A DNA stretch of 64,000 nucleotides from Mesostigma viride (GCA_009746045.1 RPFO01000938.1:642262-706261), one strand, 5' to 3'. Shown: positions 12,701-22,373, counted from the stretch's first letter. A program made the numbers and translations. The notes: generated from the letters alone by a model not told the origin.

Positions 12701-15454
12701 TTCGAGGACAGCCTGAAGGTCAAGCTCCGCCCCTTATTCCTTGGACCGTATCTGGTGGAGAAGGTGTTCAATGAGGTGATGGTGTCTGTCGCCATCCCGG
12801 ACTCGTGGCAGCTGAAGTCCAATGTTTTCCACGTTGACCAGCTGAAGCTTTACCGCAAGAGCACCTTCCCAGGTCGTGTCATGGCACCCGCCCCCTTGGA
12901 GTTCAACCCCGAGACGGGCGAACCCGAGGATGAGGTCGAGGACATTGTAGCCCACCGCAATCGAGGCCGCCGCCGCGAGTACCTCCTTAAGTGGAAGTTC
13001 TCCCAAACAGAGCTAGAGCACTCATGGGTAGCTGAGGCTGGACTCACGGGCTGTGCACGCTTGCTACAGGAGTATAAAGCCCGGGCAGGGTTGGCATAAT
13101 TCCGGCCCTTCTCCTACCTTTTGCGTAATGCTCCTTGCATGTGCATTGGCAGCCTTGATGCAGGCCGCCCCGCCCCAGGGGTCCATGGGCGAGTTATTCG
13201 GTGCGGTATCGTTTGGACAGGAGGTTCGGTGTCCCTCACCCGACACAAGTTCCTCGCCGCCTTCTTGAGCGTTTTCCCACTGGAGGCGCTGCGGGATGTC
13301 AACCTGGCCAAACGCCATGATGCACGCGCCGGCGAGCGGCAACTCACCTTCCAGCCCGCCCTAGTCCAGGCCAATGGCCTGCCTCTTCCCGAGCCGGCTG
13401 AGGCCGCGCCGGCTGAGCGTGTCCACCGGCGTCAACGCCCGGCCGCACCTCTGCGCGGGCATGGCCGTGGGGGCTCCACTCGTGGGGGTCACCGCCCGAG
13501 CCCTTACCGCCCGGCGCCGTAAACCATCGCCAACGGACGGTGACAATTGGCACGATCGATGCGTGCCCTGGAAGGGAACAGTGACCATGTATACAGTCAT
13601 TTATAAGTCCCGGCTACAGGAGTAGCCGCCTCTTTTGTTGGGGGGGGAGGTGTGTTGCACGGATGCAACATGCCATTTGTGGTATTAAATTATCCGTCCC
13701 GGTCGATCGGCGCCGACCGTAATCCGGCGCCAGTGCCGAGGCCATAGTATAGTTGGCAGCCGAGGCAATCCGTGTGGAAGTAAGTGTAGAAGTTTTGCTG
13801 ACGAACTTGGCCTTTGCGCCGTAGGCAGACCTAGCGCCTGAACGGGAGTTACGGACAGCCAAGTGGCACTGCACATGCGTTATGATGGTACCTACGGACA
13901 TTTGGATATTTTTCAGGAGAGGCCTCTAGCCGTACTGGTCTTTAACGTGTTCTAGACGGTTCGAGAAGCCCGTCCCCGCGGACCTCACGTCATGCCTGGT
14001 TGGCAGCGCCAGGCGCAGCCACCAACGGGGACGAAGGGACAAAATAGGAAGGCACGAGCTATGCCAGCAGTCCGGACCTTGTATCGTAATTTACCACGTT
14101 GCTCTACAGATTATTTACCATCGCTTAATCCTGGAGTGTAAATCTCCTGTGGGCTCGAGTGTGAATCCCTCGCCTACTGGGTGTAAGTCTTCCCGCATTG
14201 AGTGTTTTAATCTGTGTGGTAACATTGTAATATACGAAACCGGTTTTCCGGGTTTGAGCTTATTCGTATTGTGTGACGAGTATTCTTAAGCCACCATCGT
14301 GCGCTGTGACGCATAGGAAGTCAAAGGTCTTTCGCATTCATTCTCAATCATTAAGGCGCTATTTTAAATAGCCATACGTGTTAAACACGCAATGATGACG
14401 CGTACGTGCCATGTACCGTCTACGTGTTTTTGAATCAATCGATCATTATCAATGTGGCATGCAGGCATGGCGCCAGCTGTCCCGGAGGACCTCTACCACC
14501 TGATCAAGAAGGCGGTCTCCGTGCGCAAGCACCTGGAGCGCAACCGCAAGGACAAGGACGCCAAGTACCGGCTCATATTGCTGGAGTCGCGCATCCACCG
14601 GCTGGGGCGCTACTACAAGCGCGCGCGCAAGTTGCCGCCCAACTGGAAGTAGTGAGTGGATTAAATTGAATTGGATTAAGTTGGATTGAATTAAATTGGA
14701 ACACATCTCCGTTGGGAGTACATGTAGCTCATAGTGCGTGGATGGATGGGTCACATGGTCTGCATGATGAGATGACATGGCATGGCATCGCTGTGTTACC
14801 GGGTAAACTCTATCTTATTATCTCTCTCTATATATACCTCGCCTGAAGTCGGAGGAGACCCCTACAGTCGCATAAACATGCCTAGAGCCGGTCCTGTGTT
14901 CGACTTACTGTACATTTGCCATCCAGGGATCGATGCCGGTCAAGTGTAGTTACCACTGGCGGTATATATCAAGAAGGAGACAACTGGCGGTATATCAAGG
15001 AGACAACTGGCGGTACATACTCGGTCGGGAGTAAACTATGTAGTCTATACAGGAGGGGCAAACTGACGGATCCTGCATTATTACCAAAGGACCAATGGCA
15101 TGATTCAGTCGATCATCGCGTAACAACAACAAATTATGCACGCCATCACTATAGCTGAGCATGGTGCCACCAAGTCCTTGGTGCAAGTAATGTCTACTGG
15201 CTGGACGTCCCATGCTCGCGCATGTCATCATGCCATGAGTATACTAGGTAACGTCCGGCCAGCTAGCATGGTGTTCGCAAGTTTCCCCGCAGCCATGGAA
15301 CTGTAGTGAGTGGGAAACAGACAATTCTGGTGAAATGCATACTACTGTTCAGATCATGTGGGAGATTGCGGTCGTGGGCCCCTACGTTGGTGGGGCCGGA
15401 TGGGCGCTGGGGTTGGAGGTTGGGGAACCAAGGACTTGCCCGGGGGGGGGGGGC

Positions 15455-15485
<31 letters not shown>

Positions 15486-15930
15486 GGGGGCGGGTAATTC
15501 GCTTTTCGCATGTGCACAACGCAATGCCTTTCCAAACGTTCGGGACTTACCTCTGTCATGCATGCATCATGCACTGACGTACTGTCATATTGATCGTCAT
15601 GGTTTTCTCTTTGATATTGATCATCATGCATATATGTCGAGCCCAATTGTTTGGGATTGGAGTGTTTTGACCTAGTAATTGCATCTATTTTTCAGGCTGT
15701 CCACATGCATGCTGCAAAGTTTGTATATAGCTTGAGCTGCTGATCCAATGCAAGTATCAAAATGTTTACAAGTTCACGTATACGTGCGCACACGCAGAGT
15801 CTGGCACATTGATCAGTCAGTGCACCTGAAATCTTGCCTACGTACTGGTTGTCGATCGATCTCTTGTGACGTGCTTGGCCGTCTGTATGGGTGCAGCGAG
15901 TCTGCGACCGCATCAGCCCTTGTGGCATGA
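3773..15930 (+). CDS. RPS13: 40S ribosomal protein S13 (uS15), five exons, complete
   Basis: uS15 binds the 18S rRNA central domain of the small subunit. Exons: 3773-3795 (starts MGRMHTPG), 4052-4124 ([17 protein letters not shown]...), 5051-5189 ([20 protein letters not shown]...), 14465-14651 ([20 protein letters not shown]... to LPPNWK) and 15897-15930 ([10 protein letters not shown], stop TGA). All introns are GT-AG and all phases match. The product is 151 residues, the usual eukaryotic length, and it lines up end to end with S13 as I know it, so the model is secure. Exon 4 stops after TA of a split Tyr codon at a GTGAGT donor; read straight on it would give a false stop. Introns are 256, 926, 9275 and 1245 bp; intron 3 holds the LTR retrotransposon. 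Confidence 0.97.
4125..5050 (+). other. RPS13 intron 2
   Basis: A 926 bp GT-AG intron (GTGAGC donor, CTAG acceptor). Small open frames on both strands have no recognisable content. No repeats or RNA genes seen. Confidence 0.7.
5208..5265 (+). repeat. 29 bp tandem duplication just inside RPS13 intron 3
   Basis: Two copies of a unit with GTGGCGTACGTGGGTATGG. The GTGGGTATGG part resembles the real donor region (GTGGGTGTATGG at 5190), so it may be a donor-side copy. Confidence 0.6.
5925..6659 (+). repeat. 5' LTR
   Basis: 735 bp direct repeat, nearly identical to 13653-14386. It begins TGTTGCACGG and ends GTGTTAAAC; TGTT at the start pairs with AACA across the 3' copy's end. Differences from the 3' copy: GCAGCATG/GCAACATG, GCCTACCG/GCCGACCG, ACGGGACAG/ACGGACAG. 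It should carry the element's promoter. Confidence 0.95.
6660..6675 (+). other. Candidate primer-binding site
   Basis: TGGACTCGGAGGAAAC immediately follows the 5' LTR. TGG at this place is the usual complement of a tRNA 3' CCA end. I cannot say which tRNA. Confidence 0.5.
6676..7128 (+). other. Retrotransposon leader between primer site and gag
   Basis: About 450 bp of untranslated leader before the gag ATG. Only short frames; nothing recognised. Confidence 0.6.
7129..9003 (+). CDS. gag: Retrotransposon gag polyprotein
   Basis: 624-residue uninterrupted frame from ATG at 7129. The first 280 residues are low-complexity (P, G, A, S, H). A retrotransposon gag capsid-like part follows (about residues 285-460; motif [19 protein letters not shown]). 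Then comes one CCHC zinc knuckle, [14 protein letters not shown], at about residues 500-513, which binds RNA during packaging. The C-terminus is Q/P-rich. It ends in TGA at 9001; pol begins about 60 bp later in another frame, so pol expression would need a frameshift, reinitiation or splicing. Confidence 0.9.
   Translation: MADGIERGRREAHRFSPAPSLVAALEAAERATQNHSRPSSERGSRGSSPAQTPRLGGNSSAAAGAPPDSPVVNPLNGPPSGTSIAGLSAGPALGVGAGAGAQGNNVTLHYGRSGALPTVLPQPTLATWPSSAPAPPLYDSRSRSRRAANRASYHAPGPLGASPFGHASPNMAGQGQGTARTGRSSFGVAGEAIPLPNSAYDRLAPGDPRAQHPAATAAHHYASRAHYPHGYEHPGEDECSPPAGYPRGHTSQGVAGPGRPASIMGHHDDDTHNAGRLPPLPKLSDIPKFKPDCSYQEFEAWEIAVSQKIDIWETYNRKLLDEDIKVKLVSSEALAPDVRQALHCESALANGFPSSLAELFRRARAKYLPPDQDKLDREAFGAFKQGNLSYREYMTKFELLAGRVDDLMGPEALARFYEGLQPEFRDEVKRKFAHLSWAQWNLQDIKTYLAEIAPLVQRTPKPRVNALELNELGFAPVWVDELQCEVLDINALDTSRIQCYHCNRVGHIKRECPDLPPLDQAPPVQRNNFQAASPQMASRPPPARNMRTAPSAGERARRLQQARQQPRLYQQPKAPPSSYQQAGHALNQLDAADAAEPDDGSSAAASGHLRGTPVDEGPAGEALD
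9063..13099 (+). pseudogene. pol: pol: protease, RT, RNase H, integrase, chromodomain, with three frame breaks
   Basis: Protease near 9200-9440 (IDSGAATTF, then ILGIDWL). Reverse transcriptase about 9970-10600 with YLDDILIF at about 10405. RNase H about 10830-11250 (VVNSDSSK). Integrase zinc finger about 11780-11930 (ending CDSCQHMKP). Integrase core about 11990-12330 (MDFIGPL ... FITDKDKLF ... ERVNRVVEE). Chromodomain about 12925-13080 ([20 protein letters not shown]). Frame changes occur at about 9424-9506, about 9897-9903 and about 11440-11585; the last interval includes a run of eight G (11454-11461). No stop otherwise interrupts the domains. With LTRs this similar, the breaks are either very recent or sequence errors, so 'pseudogene' is provisional. 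Confidence 0.85.
13100..13640 (+). other. Region between pol stop and polypurine tract, with a 133-residue frame
   Basis: A frame at 13121-13522, in the same frame as the end of pol, could encode 133 residues (R-, P- and A-rich at the C-terminus). I do not recognise it and it may be chance. The rest is untranslated. Confidence 0.3.
13640..13652 (+). other. Polypurine tract
   Basis: A GGGGGGGGAGG run directly before the 3' LTR, the expected plus-strand priming site. Confidence 0.7.
13653..14386 (+). repeat. 3' LTR
   Basis: 734 bp copy of the 5' LTR, starting TGTTGCACGG. It is followed by ACGC, which matches the four bases before the 5' LTR. Confidence 0.95.
14660..14775 (-). mobile_element. 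LINE 3' end fragment beside the RPS13 exon 4 donor
   Basis: Minus-strand copy of the LINE 3' end also found at 18529-18795 and 47368-47837. It has an AT-rich tail of TTAAAT-like units at 14660-14700, then CTCCGTTGGGAG and a GTAGCTCATA block. It begins only about 8 bp after the GTGAGT donor. Confidence 0.65.
14955..15018 (-). repeat. Short retroposon, two or three tandem fragments
   Basis: ATCAAGGAGACAACTGGCGG appears twice, about 25 bp apart, each followed by TA. The core CAAGGAGACAAC is the end of the short retroposon family described in the findings. Confidence 0.6.
15442..15483 (+). repeat. Poly(G) tract of 42 bases with one interruption
   Basis: G12, one C, then G29, on the sense strand of RPS13 intron 4. 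It can form quadruplex structure; the length is likely unreliable in sequencing. Confidence 0.9.
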
Positions 15931-16253
15931 TCATCGACGGCATGCGTTCAATAGTTCCAGTGGCGCGTGTGCATGCGCGTCACTGACCGAGCCCGCCTGT
16001 CATGCACGCACAACATATGTACACATGCTTGTGACATCTGCGCGATTCGGAGTGCCTTGCTCTGACGGAGGCCTTTGTAGCTATAGCCGGTGCTGCGCAA
16101 GTACATGCGCAAGACTTCCAACTGAATATCCTTCATATATCGGCCATTGTTATTGGACGGATGTTATGAACTACTCGTACTATAGATTCTACAAATATCA
16201 AAGCTGACAAACATTCATGCAGGCCAGAAGTCTGCATGGAAGAATACGTGCAC

Positions 16254-16280
16254 ATCTGGCCTGCGCTGGTTGTCTCCTTG
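16254..16280 (+). repeat. Short retroposon copy
   Basis: TCTGGCCTGCGCTGGTTG followed by TCTCCTTG, then AT. A 5'-truncated copy of the family. No clear target-site duplication. Confidence 0.65.
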
Positions 16281-16870
16281 ATAAGATCTGCAGTTGATTC
16301 CCTCAGCTAACGTATTATTTTTCCTCTCAGACAACTACCCTATTCCTTCCACGGCGTTGGATCGCCATGCGTCCAGGCATAGTTGTCTCACTTAGTATAA
16401 TTGTGTGTAGACTCGTGCGTACATCAGCGTATGTGCACGTTGTATGCAATTCCATTTTATATGCTCGCCGGAGCATCATATTGCGCATGGGTTGCATGCA
16501 CATGCATGCTGGATTTTTGTGTAAGTGTCTGCGGATCGATTGATCATGTACGTGGCCGGCGGGACCAATCACATCTAGGCGCACCGGCATCAATTTGAAT
16601 TGAACAAGATGATCAAACTGGATCAATCTGGGATTATGTTGACCGTTATAACAAGTATGATGCGGGATAATTGGCTCACGCCACCCATCAAGGCAGCGTG
16701 ATGTGATTAAGGTACAATTGCACTGTGCATGCATGCATTTGTCGTCTTTTCCGGGCTAGCTTCTTGTGATCGATGATGTGGCCTGCTACCGTACGCATGT
16801 ACATTCATGCATTCGATCATTCATTCGTTCGATCATTCATTCGATCATTCATTGATTGATTCATTCAGTC
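16281..16870. other. Intergenic sequence downstream of RPS13
   Basis: No gene seen. From 16801 it grades into ATTC/GATC tetranucleotides leading to the large microsatellite. Confidence 0.6.
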
Positions 16871-18193
16871 ATTCACTCACTCACCCACTCACTCACTCAC
16901 TCACTCACTCACTCACTCACTCACTCACTCACTCACTCACTCACTCACTCACTCACTCACTCACTCACTCACTCACTCACTCACTCACTCACTCACTCAC
17001 TCACTCACTCACTCACTCACTCACTCACTCACTCACTCACTCACTCACTCACTCACTCACTCACTCACTCACTCACTCACTCACTCACTCACTCACTCAC
17101 TCACTCACTCACTCACTCACTCACTCACTCACTCACTCACTCACTCACTCACTCACTCACTCACTCACTCACTCACTCACTCACTCACTCACTCACTCAC
17201 TCACTCACTCACTCACTCACTCACTCACTCACTCACTCACTCACTCACTCACTCACTCACTCACTCACTCACTCACTCACTCACTCACTCACTCACTCAC
17301 TCACTCACTCACTCACTCACTCACTCACTCACTCACTCACTCACTCACTCACTCACTCACTCACTCACTCATTGACTCACTCACTCACTCACTCACTCAC
17401 TCACTCACTCACTCACTCACTCACTCACTCACTCACTCACTCACTCACTCACTCACTCACTCACTCACTCACTCACTCACTCACTCACTCACTCACTCAC
17501 TCACTCACTCACTCACTCACTCACTCACTCACTCACTCACTCACTCACTCACTCACTCACTCACTCACTCACTCACTCACTCACTCACTCACTCACTCAC
17601 TCACTCACTCACTCACTCACTCACTCACTCACTCACTCACTCACTCACTCACTCACTCACTCACTCACTCACTCACTCACTCACTCACTCACTCACTCAC
17701 TCACTCACTCACTCACTCACTCACTCACTCACTCACTCACTCACTCACTCACTCACTCACTCACTCACTCACTCACTCACTCACTCACTCACTCACTCAC
17801 TCACTCACTCACTCACTCACTCACTCACTCACTCACTCACTCACTCACTCACTCACTCACTCACTCACTCACTCACTCACTCACTCACTCACTCACTCAC
17901 TCACTCACTCACTCACTCACTCACTCACTCACTCACTCACTCACTCACTCACTCACTCACTCACTCACTCACTCACTCACTCACTCACTCACTCACTCAC
18001 TCACTCACTCACTCACTCACTCACTCACTCACTCACTCACTCACTCACTCACTCACTCACTCACTCACTCACTCACTCACTCACTCACTCACTCACTCAC
18101 TCACTCACTCACTCACTCACTCACTCACTCACTCACTCACTCACTCACTCACTCACTCACTCACTCACTCACTCACTCACTCACTCACTCACT
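16871..18193. repeat. (ACTC)n microsatellite of about 1.3 kb, then (ATTC)n
   Basis: More than 320 nearly perfect ACTC units; the only internal change I see is ATTG near 17371. It continues as (ATTC)n to about 18300, with two ATTCTGACATTT interruptions. Frames coding endless THSL repeats arise from it and are not genes. True length may differ from the assembly. Confidence 0.98.
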
Positions 18194-18300
18194 CATTCAT
18201 TCATTCATTCATTCTGACATTTATTCATTCATTCATTCATTCATTCATTCATTCATTCTGACATTTATTCATTCATTCATTCATTCATTTATTCATTCAT

Positions 18301-18513
18301 CCGTTGAGTTCAACAAGACTGCATGCTCGCCGGGTCGCGAGTCTAGCAACAGTCTACTGCACATGGCCCTACATTGGTGCAATAAAGTTTTATTCGAATT
18401 AATTAATTAATAATTAAACTCGTGCTGGACCGTTGGGGAGTCACGGAGCTTTAACCCCGAGGGATGGATGGATGGGTACACGCAATCCTACCGGTCGATC
18501 TATTCTATCTAGG
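18301..18513. other. Intergenic, LINE-tail-like
   Basis: Contains AATTAATTAATTAATAATT followed by CCGTTGGGGAGTCACGGAGC, which resembles LINE 3' tails on the minus strand. The same block recurs at about 18965-19020. No gene. Confidence 0.4.
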
Positions 18514-18528
18514 TACAAAAACAATTAT

Positions 18529-18795
18529 TAAGTAAATTAAATTAAATTATTACATGCCTCCGTTGGGAGATCATGTAGCACATATTCCTTGATGGATGGG
18601 TGGAGTGGAGGAAGCCGCGTAATCGAACTAACCTAACTCTAAGCGATCTAGTCTAGAAAACCCTAACTACATTACTCATCAAAACGCCTCCTCCTCTTGG
18701 GGGGAGGTGGCTTGCTTACAGGGGCTGGCGTGTCAGCCTTGACAATCTTCTGCCACCGCGTCTTGTTCAGCATATGGCAGTCCAAAGAAGGGACA
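18529..18795 (-). mobile_element. 5'-truncated LINE copy with target-site duplication
   Basis: Minus-strand copy of the LINE 3' end. It carries the C-terminal ORF2 tail (motif KIVKA, then a K/R-rich end and stop) followed by the 3' UTR and an AT-rich TTTAAT tail at 18529-18550. It aligns throughout with 47590-47837. ACAAAAACAAT flanks both sides (about 18517-18527 and 18795-18806), as expected for target-primed reverse transcription. Confidence 0.8.
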
Positions 18796-18964
18796 AAAAC
18801 AATCCTACTCTATATCTATTGTGCCCTAGACCCTGGGGGTCTAGCTTGCCTAGCCTGCTTCGATCCTGCAAACACGCGGGCCGCTTGGACCTCAGGACCT
18901 GCTGGAGGGGGGTCGAACGTTGTCCTCTATAATAACCTGAGGCCCACTTAATTCCAGCCTCTTC

Positions 18965-19212
18965 CATAATTAATTAATTATTTAAACTCATGCTCCCGTT
19001 GGGGAGTCACGGAGCACCGGAGTGCTTGTGTGTGCACAATTACATGCAGGAAGAAAGGGCAGAGACCCCCTTTCTCCTTCATGCCAGAGGCATGCCACAG
19101 CAGCAATCGGACACGATAGACGATCCGGCAAGTTCTGTGGGTGCAATAAGACCCGCGCGTGAGCATATATCATAACAATTAAGGAGCCGGTGGGCAAGTA
19201 AGCGAAGCATAT
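18965..19212 (-). other. AT tail plus unclassified repeat
   Basis: Starts with TTAATTAATTATTTAAACTC and CCGTTGGGGAGTCACGGAGC like 18395-18450, then unmatched sequence. Probably another LINE-like 3' end on the minus strand; no coding content recognised. Confidence 0.35.
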
Positions 19213-19238
19213 ATAGCCTGGTTGTCTCCTTGATAGCC
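19213..19238 (+). repeat. Short retroposon, 14 bp copy
   Basis: TGGTTGTCTCCTTG at 19219-19232, flanked by ATAGCC on both sides. Confidence 0.6.
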
Positions 19239-19344
19239 AGGAGCCCAGGACGTAGCATGGCTGGCTGTAGGCAAGGGCTAAGCTATAAGACTATGGCCGG
19301 CTGGTTGTGTACGGCCGCCGTGCGTTAGCGCGGTGCACGTGACT

Positions 19345-19358
19345 AGGTTGTCTCCTTG
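19345..19358 (+). repeat. Short retroposon, truncated copy
   Basis: AGGTTGTCTCCTTG followed by AT. No clear flanking duplication. Confidence 0.45.
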
Positions 19359-19439
19359 ATATATGGTGGCACGGCTGGGCAACACATATACAGGCATGGC
19401 TGCCATGGCGGCAGTGACTACCAATCATTCAAGCTGGGC

Positions 19440-20060
19440 CGCCATTCTAGCCCGCAGGCAGAGAGATGCTCTCTGTCGAGAAGCCATGTCCTAGCTCTTG
19501 TTTAGCCATGATGATCTTCCCCCACATGAACATACTCCCCCTTAGCTGGGCATAGTGTGAAGATTATGAGGGTGCACTGGTGCCCTGGTGCACCTAGAGC
19601 AAGGGTCGCTTACATTCCCACCCTTGCAGGAAGTAGCCCAGAATGTATTAAAAGCCATATGCCCCTTCTCAGGGATATGTGCTACATGTACTCCCAACGG
19701 AGTTATGTTTCTAATTAATAGTGCATGTAGTAGGCGTGCATGTACAAGGCCACGGGCTAACTATTAATTAATTAATTATCAACATCACTCCGTTGGGAGT
19801 AGATGTAGCACATAGCCCTGAGAAGGGGCATATGGCTTTTAATACATTCTAGGCTACTTCATGCAAGGGTGGGAATGTAAGCTACCCCTGCTCTAGGTGC
19901 ACCAGGGCACCCGCGCCCTCATGGTCTATCACGCTATGCCCGGGTAAGGGGGGAGCATGCCTGTGAGGGGGAAGATCATCATGGCTATACAAAAACTAGA
20001 GCGTGGCATCTCAGCAGAGAGCAGCTCTCTGCATGGGCACAGCATTACTAAATAAAACTA
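19440..20060. repeat. Inverted pair of one repeat family (arms about 270 bp)
   Basis: Left arm about 19440-19710 and right arm about 19785-20060 are reverse complements with many differences. Landmarks: AAGGGGCATATGGCTTTTAA, GTGCACCAGGGCAC, GGGGGAAGATCATCATGGCT, and a block with CAGAGAGC.GCTCTCTGC. A third copy, in right-arm orientation, is at 24331-24709. AATTAATTAATTA tails lie at the inner ends. Sequence around 19719-19765 recurs at 20129-20177 (TGTAGTAGGCG and so on), so the right arm may be a later insertion. Confidence 0.65.
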
Positions 20061-20199
20061 GGCATCGTCTGGAGTGTGGCTCATCATAGGCACACATGTA
20101 CATGACTAAAAAGGCTAGGCCTAAGCTGGGATAGTGCCTGTAGTAGGCGGGCATGTACAAGGCCACTGTCTAACTATTCTACACTACTGCTGTATTCCC

Positions 20200-21583
20200 C
20201 TAGGCTGGGGCTGGAGTTGCTGGGGCCGCGGTGGTCGAGGGGGTCGCTTGCCAGGGCTTGTGGCCGACGTAGATGGCCGCCCCCTTCCAGTACACCGGCT
20301 GGCCCGCCTTGGTCTGCCGGAGCTGGGTGTAGGTCAGCCATAGCTCCCGTCGCCGTTGTTGCTGGGCCAGGGTCAAGTCGTCGTCCACGGTGAAGGGAGT
20401 ATTCGCGAGCCGCTTGCGGCGTCTGAGAAACGAAAGCTTGTCCGCTGGGCTATCAAAGATGAGAAGAAGCGGAGGCGCCCCTGCCTTACCCCGCGCGCGG
20501 GGGAGGCGGTGGGCGGTCAGCTTGATCTCACCAAGAAGGCCCATGCGTGCAAGGATTTGGCTCTCAAACGCACGTGCAAGCTTCTCGGAATTCTCACCTT
20601 CTTCCATGTCCAAGTTCTTGAGTATGGCGTTGAGGCTGCGCTTGGCGAGCTCGGCCTCCTCGCGGAGGTCAAGCGTCTGCCGCTGGAGCTGGGCTGCGAC
20701 GGCGGAGGTGGTGGAGGTGGTATGTTGCTTAAGCATGTCCGCCCAGGTCGTGATGGGAGGAGCCTCGCCGGCCGGGCCAGCCGAGGCTGGCTTGGCGGCA
20801 ATGTCCTTCACTGCCTGGGCGGTGAGGCCTGCCGTGTTCTGCAAGACCTCGATAGCGATTGCATTATCCTTGAGGCGCTGGTCGATGTCGCGGAGCTGGG
20901 CGGTGATGGAGTCGGTGGAGGCGGAGGGGGGGGGGGGTGGAGGCGAGGAGGGTGGCGGTGGCGGTGGGGATGGTGGGAAGCTCAGCAGCCAGCGTGCCAC
21001 CAATTGCCGCCACATCTGCGGCAAGAGGGGTCACGTGCTGCTCGAAAGCTTCCTTGAGGAGGGTGCGGATGGTGGCTTCGGTGGGGAAGGTGGAGGGGGG
21101 CGGTTTGGAAGCCCAGATCTCGGCTTCGGAGCGGCCAACAAGGGAGCAGAGGGCGAAGCGTTGGAGGTTGGGGCGACTCATGCGGGGAAGGACGGGGAGA
21201 GTCTCGGCGGGGTCGACAAGCTGGCCAAGACCAGGCCCGCGGCCGCGGTTGTGGGACGTGAGGTACACGCACAGGGCTAGAAGCGAGGCGTGATTGCCGT
21301 GGAACACGTCTTCCATGAACCGACTGGGGCTGCGTTGCCAGAAGCCGGGGCTGTTGACGTCGAAGGAGGTCTCTTCCCAGGGCGGCTCAGCAGAGCGACT
21401 GCGCTTAGGATCAGGCGATGTAGATGGCGAGGCAAGCCCGGGAGGCTGGGCGAGCACCAGTGCACGACGAGTGTCACCGTTGCCATCTGGGCCGGTGGGC
21501 GAAGCTGCAGCCGAAGCTGCAGGCGTATTTTCATTGCCGAGCGCAGCCGCCAGGCTGCGTTGCGTCGAGAGGCGTTTGCTCAT
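20200..21583 (-). pseudogene. LINE ORF1-type protein, frame broken at a G12 run
   Basis: Minus strand. One frame from 21583 to about 20940 gives an N-terminal region rich in P, S and A plus a helical part. The frame at 21024-20200 continues with a coiled coil (about 20870-20600), an FDSPADKLSFLRRRKRLA part, and then TPFTVDDDLTLAQQQRRREL and GAAIYVGHKPW. That last block is typical of L1-like ORF1 RNA-binding C-terminal domains (DDDLT..Q). The switch coincides with the homopolymer at 20926-20937. No endonuclease or reverse transcriptase frame follows, so this is an ORF1-only copy. Confidence 0.65.
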
Positions 21584-21742
21584 CGTATATTGCGTAATAG
21601 CGTCGGAAAATTATATCAGCATGTGCGTCGTAGAAAGACGCATCGATTGTGATATTCACGGCTAAATTCGGTGCTCAAACGTGAAAGTTATGAGCTCCGC
21701 CGTCAGCCATGGCTATCTCGTGGCTCGTGGCTCGTGGCTAAC

Positions 21743-21965
21743 TATGCTACACTACTACTGCTGTATTCCCCTAAGCTGCATGGGCGTCTGGAGTCGCTGG
21801 GGCCGCGGTGGTCGCTGGGGTACGTCGCGTGCCAGGGCTTGTGGCCGGCGTAGATGGCCGCCCCCTTCCAGTACACCGGCTGTCCCGCCTTGGTCTGCCG
21901 GAGCTGCATGGAGGTAGGTCGGCCATAGCTCCCGTCGCCGTTGTTGCTGCGCCGGGGTCAAGTCG
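21743..21965 (-). pseudogene. Second fragment of the LINE ORF1 C-terminus
   Basis: Degenerate repeat of about 20190-20385: same TPAQQQRRREL-type motif and the same downstream sequence (CAGCTTAGGGGAATACAGCA). It is 5'-truncated relative to the copy above. Confidence 0.6.
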
Positions 21966-22130
21966 TCGTCAACCGAACGGAGTCATGTTATGATTTAATT
22001 TTGAATTTTTAATGCATGTAAGTCTGCATGCTCTGCAGTGTCGCGCGCCGCCCGGGCAACTTGCATGCATGCATGTGGATGTACTTTCAAGATAGATTGT
22101 GTAGACTTAGCTCGCTATCGACCTTTTAAT

Positions 22131-22192
22131 TTGGTATCAAGGAGACAACCAGCGCTGTTGGTATCAATTAGGACAACCAGCGCTATTGGTAT
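22131..22192 (-). repeat. Short retroposon, tandem copies with TTGGTATCAA duplication
   Basis: TTGGTATCAA (22131-22140), element GGAGACAACCAGCGCTG (22141-22157), TTGGTATCAA (22158-22167). A second degraded copy GGACAACCAGCGCTA follows, then TTGGTAT. Confidence 0.75.
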
Positions 22193-22373
22193 GCTGCTTT
22201 GATGATATAACCACAGTTGGGCCTAGTGCACCATGCATGTGATGTGCAAGAGAGAGTCCTCTGTACGTGGCCTGCCCACATGTGTGACTCAGTGCATGGG
22301 AGAAGCTAGGCCGCGGTGCGCCCTTCCTCCTGCTCGTGGTGTATCTAGGGGTTGAAGGGATCCAAGTTATTGT

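Larger units (their letters stand above)
5925..14386 (+). mobile_element. Ty3/gypsy LTR retrotransposon with chromodomain (chromovirus), in RPS13 intron 3
   Basis: An 8.46 kb element: 5' LTR, primer site, gag, pol (protease, reverse transcriptase, RNase H, integrase, chromodomain), polypurine tract, 3' LTR. Domain order RT-RNH-INT places it in Ty3/gypsy; the C-terminal chromodomain places it among chromoviruses. It lies in the same orientation as RPS13. Flanks share ACGC (5921-5924 and 14387-14390), or CACGC if one shared base is counted, a plausible 4-5 bp target-site duplication. The two LTRs differ by only two substitutions and one indel over about 735 bp by my reading, so the insertion is recent. 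Confidence 0.95.

Noticed and set aside
16807-18261. 484-residue THSL-repeat frame and its sister frame
   Set aside because: Pure translation of the ACTC microsatellite.
20356-21280. Plus-strand frames opposite the LINE ORF1
   Set aside because: Antisense shadows of the minus-strand ORF1, with no recognisable domain.
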